This document shows positions 43,359 through 52,158 of a stretch of DNA of 64,000 nucleotides, one piece after another. A program made the translations under genes and the position numbers. This stretch comes from a marine group bacterium Sva0996 bin134 (GTDB lineage Bacteria > Actinomycetota > Acidimicrobiia > Acidimicrobiales > Bin134). Within the stretch, counting starts at the first letter, position 1. Each line of letters begins with the position of its first letter. The notes beneath the pieces are model-generated. The model was not told the DNA's origin. It searched no databases and saw only the letters and a program-made list of their open reading frames with translations. The stretch lies in NCBI GenBank assembly GCA_002239105.1, contig MPNQ01000003.1:124001-188000 (forward strand), read 5' to 3'.

Positions 43359-44525
43359 TTAGGAGGTGGGCTTGTCGGAACCGACGATCCACATGGCGTA
43401 GTACTGGGCTCCGCCTCCGTAGGCGTGGCCGAAGGCCTTGCGGGCGCCGTCCACTTGGTGGTCGCCAGCCATGCCCCGAACCTGGAGGGCGGCCTCGGCG
43501 AATCGGATCATTCCCGATGCTCCGATCGGATTGGAAGAAAGCACCCCGCCCGAGCAGTTCACCGGCAGATCGCCGCCGTCGAGATGGGTGGCGCCCTCCT
43601 CCACCAGCTTCCAGCCGTCGCCGATCTCGCAGAACCCCAGGCTCTCCAGCCACATCGGCTCGTACCACGAGAACGGCACGTAGATCTCCACCGCGTCGAT
43701 TTCGGCCCGACGGTCGGTGATGCCAGCCTGGGCGAACACGTCGTCGGCGCAGTCCCGGCTGGCCTGGGGGTTCACCTCGTCGCGCCCGGGGAAGTTGTTG
43801 GCCTCGCTGCGCAATGCCGTGCCGTGGATCCAGGCCACCGGCTTGGTAGAGGCGTCCCCGGCGGCCTCGTCGCCCAGCACCAGCGCACACGCTCCGTCCG
43901 ATGATGGACAAGTTTCTGAAAACCGCACCGGCTCCCACAGCATGGGCGACTCCACCACCTGGTCGAAGGTGAGTTCCTTTTGCTGAAGATGGGCGTAGGG
44001 ATTGCGCAGCGCGTGCTGGCGGTCTTTGAACGCCACCATGCAGCCGATCAGCTCGGGGGCATCAGTGCGGGCCATGTACTGGCGGATGATGGGCGAGAAG
44101 TAGCCGCCGGCGCCGGCGTTGATCGACACTGAGAATGGCTGGGGCAGCGACAGCGCCCAGGTGGCGTTGGACTCCGACTGCTTCTCGAACCCCAGGGTGA
44201 GCACTCTGCGGTGGATTCCGGCCTGCACCAGCGAGGCGGCCACCACGGCGGTAGACCCGCCCACCGATCCTGCGGTATGAACCCGCAGCAGCGGCTTGCC
44301 CACCGCCCCCAGCGCCTCGGCCAGGAACAGCTCGGGCTGCATAACCCCTTCAAAGAAGTCGGGGGCCTTGCCCACCACCACCGCGTCGATATCGTCCCAA
44401 CCCAGCTCAGCATCCTCCAGGGCCCGGTAGGCGGCCTCCCGCACCAGGCCGGGCAGCGACACGTCGCCTCGGGTGGTTTGGTACTTGGTCTGGCCGACCC
44501 CCAGCACCGCGGTGCGCTCGGCCAT
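43359..44525 (-). CDS. Thiolase-fold protein, lacks the nucleophilic Cys (Ltp2/SCP-x-like)
   Basis: 388-aa member of the SCP-x/lipid-transfer thiolase group. The fold is clear (KTKYQTTRGDVS-like start, ALEDAELGWDDIDAVVVG, SDGACALVLG, SSNPIGASGMIRFAEAAL). At the nucleophile position, where thiolases have AC-x-SG, the sequence is HTAGSVGGST, with no Cys; the GHP of the active site is replaced by SNP. So Claisen chemistry is unlikely, and an aldolase or scaffold role like that of mycobacterial Ltp2 is possible. The ATG at 44525 overlaps the stop of the upstream partner by 1 nt. It is the second of two such genes. Confidence 0.9.
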   Translation of the reverse strand: MAERTAVLGVGQTKYQTTRGDVSLPGLVREAAYRALEDAELGWDDIDAVVVGKAPDFFEGVMQPELFLAEALGAVGKPLLRVHTAGSVGGSTAVVAASLVQAGIHRRVLTLGFEKQSESNATWALSLPQPFSVSINAGAGGYFSPIIRQYMARTDAPELIGCMVAFKDRQHALRNPYAHLQQKELTFDQVVESPMLWEPVRFSETCPSSDGACALVLGDEAAGDASTKPVAWIHGTALRSEANNFPGRDEVNPQASRDCADDVFAQAGITDRRAEIDAVEIYVPFSWYEPMWLESLGFCEIGDGWKLVEEGATHLDGGDLPVNCSGGVLSSNPIGASGMIRFAEAALQVRGMAGDHQVDGARKAFGHAYGGGAQYYAMWIVGSDKPTS

Positions 44526-45580
44526 CACTCCCCCTCCATCACGCACACCAGATTCTGCTGGAGGTACAAGCCGGAGGCTGCGTGGCCCAGCACTCGGTCG
44601 GCTCGGCCGTCGTGGATCTGTTGCGCGGCATCGGCGATGCGCATGAGGCCGGCGGCCATCATGGTGTGGCCGGCGAGCGCGCCACCGCTGGCGTTGACCG
44701 CGGTTTCGGGTACCAGCCCCAGCTCGACCTCCAAGATGTGCTCCTGGGTGGTGAACGGGGCGGCCAGCTCGGCGGCGTCCAAGCGGTCGTCGCCCGCTCC
44801 GGCCTGGGCCGCGGCTTTGTGGGCGCTGGGCGCCCGGGTGAGATCGCGGACTCCAGGCTGGTGGGGATCGATGCGATGGTCGATGCCTTTGATCCACGCT
44901 GGTCGATCGCACAGCTCCCGGGCCCGGTCGCCGGCGGCCAGCACCACGGCCACACCCCCGTCAGCAGAGGCGGCACAGTCGCTGGGCCGCAGCGGGTCGG
45001 CGATGGGTGCCTCGGCCAACACGTGGTCGACGGTGGCCGCAGCGGAGGATCGCACGGCCAGCGGATTTTCGGCCGCGCCGTTCAGGCTGCGGACGGCGAT
45101 CTCAGCCAATCGCTGCTCGCTCACTGCTCCCGACTCCAACATGATCCGGGCCTGGAGGCCGGCCATGGCGAAGGCGTCGGGCCACAGCGGCCCCAGGTAG
45201 TAGGGGTCGAGCTGGGTACTCAGCACGTCGCGCAGCGAGCCGGGCGACGACTTGCCGTAGCTGTACACCAGCGCGGTGTCCACCGCGCCGATCTGGAGCT
45301 TCACCCACGCCTCGTACAGAGCCCACGCGCCGTCCATCTCCACGTGGCTCTCGCTGATGGGCGGGACCGCACCCACCGCGTCCAGGGTGTGGACAAATGA
45401 GAACGCCTGTCCGGCCAGAAAGTCGCTGCTGCCCGAGCAGGTGAAGCCGATGTCATCCTGCGTCAGGCCCACGGCGCCACGGGCCTGGTTGATGAGCGGC
45501 ACCATCAACTCCACCTCAGTGGTGTGGGTGAGCGCCTTCTCCTGGTGCTGGGCCACCGAGACAACGGCGATGTCGCGCAT
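44525..45580 (-). CDS. Second thiolase-fold protein, also Cys-less
   Basis: 351-aa SCP-x-like thiolase-fold protein. N-terminal HHxxxxE-like strand start RDIAVVSVAQHQEK, then VGLTQDDIGFTCSGSSDFLAGQ. Where a nucleophilic Cys would sit, the sequence is SHVEMDGAWALY, again without Cys. NASGGALAGHTMMAAGLMRIADAA retains the His of the active site, unlike its neighbour. It overlaps that neighbour by 1 nt and the upstream DUF35 gene by 1 nt, so the two thiolase-like chains and DUF35 proteins are made together, probably as one complex. Confidence 0.9.
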   Translation of the reverse strand: MRDIAVVSVAQHQEKALTHTTEVELMVPLINQARGAVGLTQDDIGFTCSGSSDFLAGQAFSFVHTLDAVGAVPPISESHVEMDGAWALYEAWVKLQIGAVDTALVYSYGKSSPGSLRDVLSTQLDPYYLGPLWPDAFAMAGLQARIMLESGAVSEQRLAEIAVRSLNGAAENPLAVRSSAAATVDHVLAEAPIADPLRPSDCAASADGGVAVVLAAGDRARELCDRPAWIKGIDHRIDPHQPGVRDLTRAPSAHKAAAQAGAGDDRLDAAELAAPFTTQEHILEVELGLVPETAVNASGGALAGHTMMAAGLMRIADAAQQIHDGRADRVLGHAASGLYLQQNLVCVMEGE

Positions 45581-46173
45581 CAGCCCTGGTCTCCCTCGGC
45601 CTGTTTAGCGTGCCAAGCGTTGGTGCCGGCTGCCGTGACTGGCACGTCGGGCTCCCCGGTGGGCTCCCAGTACAAGATGTTCTCCGCGGTGCGGCCCAAC
45701 TGGTCGTCGGGCTTCCACACCGCCCGCACCCGCATCCCCATGCGTACTTGCGCGGTGTCGATTCCCCCCACCAAGCCAAGGAAGCCGATGTCGGCGCCGT
45801 CGAGGTGGATCCAGGCGCTCACATAGGGGATTTCCAGGTCGTCTCGGCCCGGAATCGGCAAGCGGGTCACACAGAAGCCCCCCACATGGCCGGTGTCGGG
45901 CAACTCCACATAGTCGGGGGTGGCCGCGCCGTGGCGGGGATCCACGCCCCGCGGAGGTACGAACACTGCGCCGTCCACCGGGGAGCGCTGGCCGAGGATC
46001 TTGCGGTCGGCGAAGGCGTTCAGATAGCCGGATGAGGCATCACCGGGAATGAAGTCGTACTCCAGGCGGATGGGGGTGCGTACCGACCGCACCAGCTCCA
46101 CACCGGCCAGCTTCTCGGGCAGGCTCACCTCGCCCGAAAGCGCCGCAGGAGGAACACTCGGATCGGCGCTCAT
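45580..46173 (-). CDS. DUF35 OB-fold protein (acyl-CoA-associated), 1
   Basis: About 197 residues. DUF35 proteins partner thiolase-like enzymes; ChsH2-DUF35 with Ltp2 in steroid side-chain cleavage is the known case. Here EYDFIPGDASSGYLNAFADRK is followed by an OB-fold core (VPPRGVDPRHG, CVTRLPIPGRDDLEIPYVSAWIHLDGADIG, GMRVRAVWKP). The zinc-ribbon Cys pairs of some DUF35 proteins are absent. The start is ATG 46173, overlapping the next gene by 4 nt. Confidence 0.85.
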   Translation of the reverse strand: MSADPSVPPAALSGEVSLPEKLAGVELVRSVRTPIRLEYDFIPGDASSGYLNAFADRKILGQRSPVDGAVFVPPRGVDPRHGAATPDYVELPDTGHVGGFCVTRLPIPGRDDLEIPYVSAWIHLDGADIGFLGLVGGIDTAQVRMGMRVRAVWKPDDQLGRTAENILYWEPTGEPDVPVTAAGTNAWHAKQAEGDQG

Positions 46174-46616
46174 TGGTCTGCTCCCTCGGGCACAAAACCC
46201 TCCAGATCGGCGATGTGCCCCTCCCGCTCGGACCGCCACCGGGCAGTAACCCGCATCCCCACCGCCAGTTCATCAGGGCCGCTCACCAACAGCCCATGGA
46301 CCATTGGGGTGGCGGCTCCGTCCAGGCGGATCAATCCCAGTCCGTGGGGCCTGTCCCACGGCGACTGGGATCGGGGCGGGTCAACCCAGGTCCAGCTCAC
46401 CAATTCGCCGCCCGGGCCCACCTCTACCAACTCGGTCAGCGGTTCAGAGCTCTCTGGGTCGTATTCGGTGGGCGGGCACAGCACCGTTCCGTCGGGGCGG
46501 CGGATGCCGAGGATGATGCCCTCTCGCAGTCCGGTCAAAAAAGCACCTATCACCGGGCCGGTGGTCCGGGTGAACGGGTACTCCAGCACCAAGTCGGCCC
46601 GAAGCCGCTCCGCCAT
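46170..46616 (-). CDS. DUF35 OB-fold protein, 2
   Basis: 148 residues, a second OB-fold DUF35-type chain: EYPFTRTTGPVIGAFLTGLREG, GIRRPDGTVLCPPTEY, then an OB core ending VGMRVTARWRSEREGHIADLEGF. It has the LVSWTWVDP and HGLGLIRLDGA segments of the group. It overlaps the first DUF35 gene by 4 nt, with the stop of this gene inside its start. Together the operon makes two thiolase-like and two DUF35 chains, a matched set. Confidence 0.85.
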   Translation of the reverse strand: MAERLRADLVLEYPFTRTTGPVIGAFLTGLREGIILGIRRPDGTVLCPPTEYDPESSEPLTELVEVGPGGELVSWTWVDPPRSQSPWDRPHGLGLIRLDGAATPMVHGLLVSGPDELAVGMRVTARWRSEREGHIADLEGFVPEGADQ

Positions 46617-46620
46617 GCGA

Positions 46621-46983
46621 CTACTGGGCTCCGTCTACGGAAATAGTGCCAGCGTCTGTGTCGATGACCACCGTGGTCCCGTCGGCCGGCTCGTCGCCGT
46701 CGAACTCCACCCCCATGAGGCATGGGATCTGGAAGTCCCGGCTGATGATGGCCAGGTGGCTCTCAATGTCGCCCGACCGGCACAGGATCCCAGCCAGGTC
46801 GGCCTCGATGGGGGCCAAGAACGTGGCCCCCGCGTCTTTCACCAGCGCCACCGTCTCGGAGGCGACGTCATCGCCGGCATCGAGCACTGCGATCACGTCG
46901 TCGGGGGTGTCGAAGCGCACCAGCCGTCCTTGGCCGGAGATCCCGGAGAAAACCGAGCTTCCCCGGCCCACAACACCGCCCAT
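46621..46983 (-). CDS. Stand-alone PEP-utilising mobile (swivel) domain protein
   Basis: 120 residues that match only the phosphohistidine swivel domain of PEP-utilising enzymes. The signature region SGDIESHLAIISRDFQIPCLM fits the family pattern with the phosphorylated His in SHLAI. The nucleotide-binding and PEP-binding domains are missing from this gene and its neighbours. It is 4 nt from the DUF35 gene and probably the first gene of the thiolase/DUF35 operon. Such free swivel domains occur in comparable operons in actinobacteria (from memory); their role is unclear. Confidence 0.85.
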   Translation of the reverse strand: MGGVVGRGSSVFSGISGQGRLVRFDTPDDVIAVLDAGDDVASETVALVKDAGATFLAPIEADLAGILCRSGDIESHLAIISRDFQIPCLMGVEFDGDEPADGTTVVIDTDAGTISVDGAQ

Positions 46984-47021
46984 CAGAACTCGCTCGCTCT
47001 GTGATCAGCCAGCATCATGCA

Positions 47022-48104
47022 TCAGAACTCGATGACCTGGCGCACAACCTCGCCGTTGCGCACCGCCTCTAGGGCCGGGTTGATCTCGTCGATGGTGATT
47101 CGCCGGGTGATCATGCTCTCCAAGTCCAGCCGGCCGTTCTTCCACAACCGCAGCAGCCGGTGGAAGTCGGTGCGCACGTCGGTGCCGCCGTAGTACGAGC
47201 CGACCAGGGTCTTCTCGTTGTAGAACAACTCGAAGGCGCTGAATGACACCATCTCCTCCATGCGGCCCACTCCTACGATGCAGCAGGTGCCGCCCCGCCG
47301 GGTCATGTCGTAGGCAGTGCGCATCAGCGCGGGAACGCCGACGCACTCTAGGGCGTAGTCGAATCCGTCGCCGCCGGTGATCTCGTTCTTGGCCCCCTCC
47401 AGTTCTTCGGGCAACACCGCGTGGGTGGCCCCGAAGGAGATGGCCTCGTCGAGCTTGGCCGGGTTCTTGTCCACGGCCACGATCTCAGCCGCCCCGGCGA
47501 TCCTGGCACCCTGGATGGCGGCCACGCCCACGCCCCCGGCGCCGATCACCACAACCGACGAGCCGGGGCTGACCTTGGCGGTGTTCATGGCCGCACCGGC
47601 CCCGGTCATCACCCCGCAGCCGATGAGAGAGGCCACGTCCAGAGGGATGTCGGGATCGATCTTCACCACTCCCTGGCGGGGCATCAGCATCTTCTCTGCG
47701 AAGGTGCCCGCTCCGGCCATTCCCCCGATCTCCTGGCCTCCCTGGGTGAACTTCATTCGGGCCATGGAGCCGAAGGTGATGTTGGAGCAGAGGTTGGGCT
47801 GATTGCGGCCCGTGCAATAGACGCAAGTCCCACAAGGCGGAGACCACACCACGATCACATGGTCGCCAGGAGCCAGGTCGTCCACATTGGAGCCCACCTC
47901 CTCGATGATCCCCGCTCCTTCGTGGCCGAGCACCGCCGGCGGGGCCTGGGGAATGGTCCCGTTCATGGCCGACACGTCGGAGTGGCACACCCCGGTGTGG
48001 GTGATCTTGATGGCTACGTCATCAGGGCCCAAGTCCAACATCTCGACGTCGTCACACACGTCCAGATTGATTTCGCCCACTTCTCGCATTATCGCCGCAA
48101 GCAT
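47022..48104 (-). CDS. Zinc-dependent alcohol dehydrogenase (class III / NDMA-type MDR)
   Basis: Oxidises an alcohol, probably a long-chain or aromatic one. Catalytic zinc Cys in TGVCHSDVSAMNG and His in GHEGAGIIEEVG; structural zinc Cys cluster in PPCGTCVYCTGRNQPNLC; NAD motif VVIGAGGVGVAAIQGARIAG. 360 aa, normal for the MDR family. The start may be ATG 48104 or MREVGE at 48089. It lies 39 nt upstream of the swivel-domain gene and may head the operon, as an alcohol-to-aldehyde step before CoA chemistry. Confidence 0.94.
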   Translation of the reverse strand: MLAAIMREVGEINLDVCDDVEMLDLGPDDVAIKITHTGVCHSDVSAMNGTIPQAPPAVLGHEGAGIIEEVGSNVDDLAPGDHVIVVWSPPCGTCVYCTGRNQPNLCSNITFGSMARMKFTQGGQEIGGMAGAGTFAEKMLMPRQGVVKIDPDIPLDVASLIGCGVMTGAGAAMNTAKVSPGSSVVVIGAGGVGVAAIQGARIAGAAEIVAVDKNPAKLDEAISFGATHAVLPEELEGAKNEITGGDGFDYALECVGVPALMRTAYDMTRRGGTCCIVGVGRMEEMVSFSAFELFYNEKTLVGSYYGGTDVRTDFHRLLRLWKNGRLDLESMITRRITIDEINPALEAVRNGEVVRQVIEF

Positions 48105-48162
48105 TGGAGGATCGTAGGCCGCGCCCGCGCTCTACGACACACCTAACGGCCAGACAGACCAC

Positions 48163-48168
48163 TACCCT
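48163..48168 (+). promoter_or_regulatory. Possible -10 box (TACCCT)
   Basis: TACCCT lies 8 nt before ATG 48177, and no Shine-Dalgarno is present between. Consistent with a leaderless transcript of the divergent two-gene unit. Confidence 0.3.
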
Positions 48169-48176
48169 CGTCAGCC

Positions 48177-49334
48177 ATGCCGCAGACCATTCCGCTGGAC
48201 ATCGAAGAGCTGAATCTCCAAGTTGAGTTCTGGGACATCCTGGTCTCGGAAAACTCCAAAAAGCGCACTGGTCTCACGTCGGGGCTGATCCCGGTACGGG
48301 AGTACACCGGCTACTCGGGCATGGAGGCCTGGCTGCGCTGGCCCGACATCCTGGCCCGCTGCGACGAGGTGATGGAAGCGTCCGAACTCGGAGCCAAGAT
48401 GCGGGGCCCGGGCACACAGACCACCAACGCCCACCCGTTCGCACTGGCCTGCATCCCGTTCGGCGGCTGGCGGGCCCTGGAGGAACTCTCGGCCATGGGG
48501 CTCACCACCCAGGTGGACGATGTGGAAGACCGGGTGCGGTTCCTCCTCGACTACTGGATGCGGTGGGTGGAGCCGTGGAGGGGCGACGGGTTCCGCTCGT
48601 GCTGGGACGCGGCCGACACGCTGCAGACCTGCGATCCCGACATCATCGACACCCTGTACGAGGCCGCATGGCCGGTGGAGGGCGCCAGCGAGAACCGAAC
48701 GGCTCGGCGGTTCGTGGCCGGGCTCCAGCAGTACTTGTTCCTGCTGTATCTGGACACCCGGCTGGGCACGGGAGACACCGGTCCCTACCCGCTGCCCAAC
48801 GGCCGTCACATGATCGTGCGGGAGTTCTCGTCGCTGGCCCAGAGCTGGATTCCATGGAGCCACGTGGCCGCCGATGTCCCCTACCAGAACATGGTGGTGG
48901 GGCTGGTGTTCCGGCCCGGAATCCATAACCGCGTGAGCGACCTGTCCACCACGTTCTCGGTGCCGGCCGACAACCTGGCCTGGCTGGAGGCCATTTCGGT
49001 GTTCGACTCCCAGCCCGGCGGCAAGCTGGTGCCGGTGGACAAAGAGGAGATGCCCGACATCCTGGCCGCCATCAAGAAGGCCCAGGCCGACGCTTACCGG
49101 TTGATGAACACTTGGACCTTCGAGGAGAAGGTCCGCAACGGCACCTATGTGTACTTCCGGGGCCTGATGTGGCCGTTCACCAACATCCTGGGTATCGACG
49201 ACGAATTCGACTGGTCGATTCCCCACCCCCACACCGCCGAGACGGTGTGGCCCGTATTCGCCGGCGGCCTGCCCGACCAAGAAGACGCCGAAGAGGTCCC
49301 CTTCCCGATGTTCCCCCGGATAAAAGGAGCCTGA
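48177..49334 (+). CDS. Uncharacterised 385-aa protein, operon partner of LLM oxidoreductase
   Basis: I do not recognise this family. It is soluble, acidic and Trp-rich, with no signal peptide. Notable pieces are VREYTGYSGMEAWLRWPDIL, a QQYLFLLYLDTRLGTGDTGP stretch and FRPGIHNRVSD. No cofactor motif is evident. It ends 4 nt before the LLM gene, whose Shine-Dalgarno lies within its last codons, so the two are certainly co-transcribed. Third positions are strongly GC-biased, as in real genes here. It is probably specific to actinobacteria using F420; that is a guess from context. Confidence 0.85.
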   Translation: MPQTIPLDIEELNLQVEFWDILVSENSKKRTGLTSGLIPVREYTGYSGMEAWLRWPDILARCDEVMEASELGAKMRGPGTQTTNAHPFALACIPFGGWRALEELSAMGLTTQVDDVEDRVRFLLDYWMRWVEPWRGDGFRSCWDAADTLQTCDPDIIDTLYEAAWPVEGASENRTARRFVAGLQQYLFLLYLDTRLGTGDTGPYPLPNGRHMIVREFSSLAQSWIPWSHVAADVPYQNMVVGLVFRPGIHNRVSDLSTTFSVPADNLAWLEAISVFDSQPGGKLVPVDKEEMPDILAAIKKAQADAYRLMNTWTFEEKVRNGTYVYFRGLMWPFTNILGIDDEFDWSIPHPHTAETVWPVFAGGLPDQEDAEEVPFPMFPRIKGA

Positions 49335-49338
49335 ACCT

Positions 49339-50349
49339 ATGAAGTTCGACATGGCGCTTTCGGGCGAATTGGAGGGAATCCGAGACCAGGCCGAGGCGTA
49401 CGAGGCTATGGGGGTCGACGGGGTGTTCACCTTCGAGGGCCAGCGCGACGTGTTCTTCCCGCTGGTGGCCGCCGCCGATCACACCGGGCTCGACCTCTAC
49501 ACCAACGTGGCCATCGCCCTGCCCCGCAGCCCGATGCATTTGGCCTACCAGTCGTTCGACCTGCACCGGCTGTCGGGCGGGAAGTTCGCCCTGGGCCTGG
49601 GATCGCAGATCAAGCCCCACATCACCAAGCGCTACAGCGCAGTGTGGGACCGCCCGGTGGCCCAGATGCGAGAGCTGATGGCGGCCACCAAGGCCATATT
49701 CGCCTGCTGGCAAGACGGCGAGCGGCTCGACTTCCGGGGCGATTACTACACCTTCACCCTGTCCACCCCGATCTTCGAGCCCGGTCCGCTGGAGTGGGGG
49801 GCACCGCCCATCTGGGCCGGCGCGCTGGGTCCGAAGATGACCCAGATGACCGCCGAAACCGCCGACGGCATCCTGATCCACCCGTTCTGCTCCGAGCATT
49901 TTCTGCGGACCAAGACGAAGCCCGCAGTGGAAGCGGGATTGGCCGCCGCCGGGCGCACCGGGGACGACTTCACCTTCGGCGTGGGGGTGATCGTCGGCCT
50001 CTATGACGACGACGCCGACGAGGCCCAAAGGCTGGCAGTAGAACAGCGCTGCCGTTCCAACCTGGGCTTCTACGGCTCCACCCCGGCCTACCGGGTGGTG
50101 CTCGACGCCCACGGCTGGGGCGGGCTCCAAGACGAGCTGAACCTGCTCACCAAGCAGGGCCGCTGGGCCGAAATCGGCGACGTCTGGGACGCCGACATGG
50201 TCCACACCCTCAGCGTGCAGGGCACACCCACCGAGGCCGCCACCGAGATCCTCCGCCGCTTCGGCGCCCTAGCCGACCGCATCCACCTTTCCCTCCACGG
50301 CGCCCCCCAACCCCTGGTAGCCGAGCTGTTCGCCAACCTGAAGGGCTGA
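49339..50349 (+). CDS. LLM-class flavin/F420-dependent oxidoreductase
   Basis: Luciferase-like monooxygenase fold, most likely using coenzyme F420 or FMN. KFDMALSGELEGIRDQAEAY starts the barrel; HRLSGGKFALGLGSQIKPHI and GPLEWGAPPIWAGALGPKMT with ETADGILIHPF are typical of the TIGR03617-like subgroup of actinobacterial LLM proteins. Length 336 aa is normal. ATG 49339 follows AAGGAG with a 9-nt gap. It follows the unrecognised 385-aa gene and faces the MFS operon end. Confidence 0.93.
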   Translation: MKFDMALSGELEGIRDQAEAYEAMGVDGVFTFEGQRDVFFPLVAAADHTGLDLYTNVAIALPRSPMHLAYQSFDLHRLSGGKFALGLGSQIKPHITKRYSAVWDRPVAQMRELMAATKAIFACWQDGERLDFRGDYYTFTLSTPIFEPGPLEWGAPPIWAGALGPKMTQMTAETADGILIHPFCSEHFLRTKTKPAVEAGLAAAGRTGDDFTFGVGVIVGLYDDDADEAQRLAVEQRCRSNLGFYGSTPAYRVVLDAHGWGGLQDELNLLTKQGRWAEIGDVWDADMVHTLSVQGTPTEAATEILRRFGALADRIHLSLHGAPQPLVAELFANLKG

Positions 50350-50387
50350 GCGTCAGCCTTCGGGCCGGAGTGCCCCCGTCCCGAGGT

Positions 50388-50687
50388 CTAGCCCGGAGGC
50401 TGGATGTGGGCTTCTACCCGATTGGCGGCCTCGTCGATCCAGCCTTTGGAGTTGGCGTAGGCCAGCATGCCGTCGAACTGGGCCTGCCACTCGGCGTCGG
50501 CGGCGTCGCCAGCCAAATCCCGCACGAAGGCGATGTCGATCCACAGGTGGTTGTCCCGTTCCGAGGCGGCGGCCCGTCCTCCGAAGGCCGCCACAGCGGC
50601 GGCCACGTCGCCGTCGATTGCCACATGGAACTCCCGGAAGTTGCTCTCATCTTCGAGGGTGATCGTGTCGGCAATGGCGATGAACAT
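50388..50687 (-). CDS. Small 99-aa protein downstream of MFS transporter
   Basis: A compact soluble protein, no family recognised. MFIAIADTITLEDESNFREFHVA suggests a ferredoxin-like or dimeric alpha-beta barrel fold, but this is a guess. It is acidic, with no Cys. The ATG at 50687 is 4 nt after the MFS stop, so it is co-transcribed with the exporter. It runs convergent with the LLM gene. Confidence 0.7.
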   Translation of the reverse strand: MFIAIADTITLEDESNFREFHVAIDGDVAAAVAAFGGRAAASERDNHLWIDIAFVRDLAGDAADAEWQAQFDGMLAYANSKGWIDEAANRVEAHIQPPG

Positions 50688-50691
50688 GCCC

Positions 50692-52083
50692 TCAGCCTTG
50701 CGCTTGTCGAGGGCGGGTGTCGATCCGGAGGGAGAAGGGCAGAGACAGGGCGGCGGTGACGACCACCATGCCCATGAGCAGGTCGATGGCCTCCGATGCC
50801 GAGGCGGCGGTGGTGGCGAAGGTGAGCCCGAGGGCCACTCCTATGGTGGTCGCCACCCGCTGAGCAGTGAAGTTGATGCCGGTGGCCAATGAATGCTGGT
50901 CAGCAGGCACATCGGTGACCGACGCGGCCATCAAGGACGGGAAGACCATGCCAGTGGCCACCCCGATTATGGTCATGCCGGTCACGAACACGGCGGCATT
51001 GGGTTCATCGCCCAACACCACCCACAGCATGATGGTGCCGCCGACATAGATGGCGGTGCCGGGGAGGATGAACATGCGATGGCCGGTGCGGTGGGCGATC
51101 CGGCCGATGAGCACGCCGACCACCCCGGCAAACAGCGCCAGCGGCGCCACTGCAAACCCGCCCTCTATGGGGGTCCACCCCCAAGACCTGATGATGATCA
51201 CGGTGAAACCGAAGAACATGGCGAACCAAGACGACGCGAAGATCAGCATAGAAAGGTTGCTCCGCCGAACATTGGGAAAGCGGAACAGTCGCAGCTCCAC
51301 CAACGGGTTCGGGTGATTCCATGTCCGCTGCACGAACAGCCCGAAAACGGCCAAACCCCCGATGATGCTGCCCCCTACCTTCCAGTCAGCCCAGCCCCAC
51401 GGATCACTCTGCACGATGCCCAGGGTGACCAGCGCGGTGGCCGCGGCCACCATCAGCCCACCGAGGGGGTCGGGCAGCGCCCGAATGTCGGCGCTGCGGG
51501 ACTCCCGGTAAACCAACGGCACCACAACCAGGACGAACAGGCAGAACGGGATATTCAGCCAGAACATCCACTCCCATCCCAGCCACTCGATGGCCAATCC
51601 GCCCACCGGCGGGCCGATGGCTGACGACGTCCCACCGGCCACCGCCCAGATCCCGATGGCCAGCGGCAGCCGGCTGGCCGGCATCGTGGCCAGCAGCAAG
51701 GCCACCGCGGCCGTGTTCACCGCCGAAGCGCCCAGGGCCAGCACCGCCCGGGCACCGATCAGCACTCCCACCGAGGGGGCCAGCCCGCCCACCACCGAGC
51801 CGGCCAAGAAGAGCAGGGTGCCGACGAGCAGCATCCGCCGCCGCCCCAGCTTGTCGGCCAAAACACCGGCGGGTACCAGGGTGGCCGCCCCGACGATGGT
51901 GAATATGTTGGTGACCCACGACAGGGTTGGGTCGGAGACACCGGGGAATGCCTCCCCGAGTGCCGGGTAGCCCACCGTCATGATCGACAGGCCGATGCCG
52001 GTCAGCGAGGCCGCGATGACCAGTACTGTCAACCCGATAGCCGGATGCCCGGTGACTGGTTGGGGGGCGGCCGCTGCGGTCAC
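50692..52083 (-). CDS. MFS multidrug-type exporter (DHA2, about 12-14 TM)
   Basis: 463-aa major-facilitator protein with many hydrophobic helices. Drug:H+ antiporter features are visible: LADKLGRRRMLLVG (loop-2 signature) and ALGASAVNTAAVALLLA, the motif C area; WLNIPFCLFVLVVVPLVYRES is the usual helix 6 end of DHA2. GTG 52083 is the start. Substrate unknown; it might export a toxic lipid or aromatic intermediate of the surrounding catabolic genes. Followed by the 99-aa gene. Confidence 0.93.
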   Translation of the reverse strand: MTAAAAPQPVTGHPAIGLTVLVIAASLTGIGLSIMTVGYPALGEAFPGVSDPTLSWVTNIFTIVGAATLVPAGVLADKLGRRRMLLVGTLLFLAGSVVGGLAPSVGVLIGARAVLALGASAVNTAAVALLLATMPASRLPLAIGIWAVAGGTSSAIGPPVGGLAIEWLGWEWMFWLNIPFCLFVLVVVPLVYRESRSADIRALPDPLGGLMVAAATALVTLGIVQSDPWGWADWKVGGSIIGGLAVFGLFVQRTWNHPNPLVELRLFRFPNVRRSNLSMLIFASSWFAMFFGFTVIIIRSWGWTPIEGGFAVAPLALFAGVVGVLIGRIAHRTGHRMFILPGTAIYVGGTIMLWVVLGDEPNAAVFVTGMTIIGVATGMVFPSLMAASVTDVPADQHSLATGINFTAQRVATTIGVALGLTFATTAASASEAIDLLMGMVVVTAALSLPFSLRIDTRPRQAQG

Positions 52084-52158
52084 CTAGCGTTTGCCCACAG
52101 GGAGTTCGGCGATGATTTCCTGGGCACGAACGGCCACGCTAGACGAGGTACCAGCAAC

